Source: Pseudophaeobacter sp.
Lineage (GTDB): Bacteria > Pseudomonadota > Alphaproteobacteria > Rhodobacterales > Rhodobacteraceae
DNA length: 64,000 nt
Direction of reading: 5' to 3'
Assembly: GCA_027019165.1 (NCBI GenBank)
Contig: JALUXC010000010.1
Coordinates: 124,001-188,000 of the forward strand
Below the pieces are notes generated by a model. The model ran no database searches. It saw only the letters and a list, made by a program, of their open reading frames with translations, and was not told the origin of the DNA. Of the stretch, positions 63,741 through 64,000 are shown piece by piece (position 1 is the first letter of the stretch; the number at the start of each line of letters is the position of its first letter). Both the position numbers and the translations under genes were made by a program.

Positions 63741-64000
63741 CGGCGCGACCTTTGCTTTTTGCCGAGCGCCTGCATCAACATCGCCCGAATGGCGGCCAAA
63801 TGCGCATTGGCTTCGGCAATCTGATCTTTCTCCGTCTCTCCTACGATCAAGGCACCGATATTGGCATGGTAGGCGAGTTGGTTGAGATTGCTTGCAATCC
63901 GAGACTGCCCGAGCAGAGCCAACGCCTCAGCCGCTGCTTTCTTTTGCTCAACCTGATCCTCAGGCCGTGTCTTGCGCAGCTTGGAATCCTCAGCAAAGAC
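63737..64000 (-). CDS. mobC: MobC-like relaxosome protein (5' end outside the window)
   Basis: Only the C-terminal 87 residues or so are seen, on the minus strand; the frame is open to the window edge. GQSRIASNLNQLAYHANIGA and AEANAHLAAIRAMLMQALGK are the MobC pattern, an accessory protein that opens DNA around oriT for the relaxase. It is co-translated with the relaxase, and oriT should lie just past the window. Confidence 0.8.
   Translation of the reverse strand, partial: VFAEDSKLRKTRPEDQVEQKKAAAEALALLGQSRIASNLNQLAYHANIGALIVGETEKDQIAEANAHLAAIRAMLMQALGKKQRSRR

Larger units (their letters stand above)
32346..64000. mobile_element. Integrated mobilisable element, right end outside the window
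   Basis: Evidence for one element: a large serine recombinase abutting a tRNA; a VirD4/TraG-type coupling ATPase; a second resolvase; ArdA-like, ParB-like and ParDE genes; a relaxase-helicase and mobC. Coding density, many unrecognised short genes and AT-richer patches contrast with the core region to the left. No VirB channel genes are seen, so it may borrow a transfer channel. Some cargo in 46.6-55.2 kb looks like ordinary chromosomal genes, so nested or successive insertions are possible. Confidence 0.7.

Noticed and set aside
1..64000. CRISPR array
   Set aside because: No run of evenly spaced repeats of 24-40 bases was seen; the repeats found are short pairs or palindromes.

Overview
The window reads as a chromosome segment of a Roseobacter-group alphaproteobacterium (family Rhodobacteraceae). 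This rests on gene content and order (xseB-ispA-dxs, gltD-gltB, queG, mtgA, uppP, a complex I NDUFA9-like protein), on GC-rich codon use, and on the alphaproteobacterial style of the start sites. I had no database, so the genus is not fixed.

Positions 1-32.3 kb are ordinary core and near-core chromosome. In order: the isoprenoid start (xseB, ispA, dxs); a pair of tiny membrane proteins; an SDR protein; a hydantoinase/oxoprolinase; methionine sulfoxide repair (msrB-msrA) beside a periplasmic glutathione peroxidase; an EamA exporter; an HU protein; a purine-salvage pair (ade-amn); a class II aldolase; a GlxA-type regulator divergent from an acyl-CoA dehydrogenase / acyl-CoA ligase / enoyl-CoA hydratase set that looks like a carnitine-type acyl-CoA pathway; queG, a GST, mtgA; the two glutamate synthase subunits; uppP; and the NDUFA9-like protein.

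A tRNA-Leu(CAG) at 32259-32345 is the left boundary of an integrated mobile element that runs to the right and leaves the window. A large serine recombinase points at the tRNA, and its reading frame continues antisense through the tRNA into flanking chromosome. The first 8 kb of the element is an operon-like set of mostly unrecognised proteins around a VirD4/TraG-type ATPase, with a VWA-like membrane protein, a two-TM protein and a four-TM protein joined by 4-bp start/stop overlaps. No VirB-type channel genes are visible. Next comes an AT-richer island with an HExxH metalloprotease and, convergent to it, a protein with an ankyrin-like tail. A small resolvase follows. Cargo then includes an MFS carrier, a DUF2322 protein, and a polyamine-type ABC uptake operon with GntR regulator, GNAT enzyme and Asp/Glu/hydantoin-type racemase.

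The right part (55.5-64 kb) is the maintenance and mobilisation side: a short gene behind a LexA-like box, a hairpin-rich leader in front of an ArdA-like antirestriction gene, a ParB-like protein, a ParDE toxin-antitoxin pair, VOC and LysE cargo, and a relaxase-helicase fusion preceded by mobC, which is cut by the window end. The element therefore looks mobilisable. Its right attachment site was not found here.
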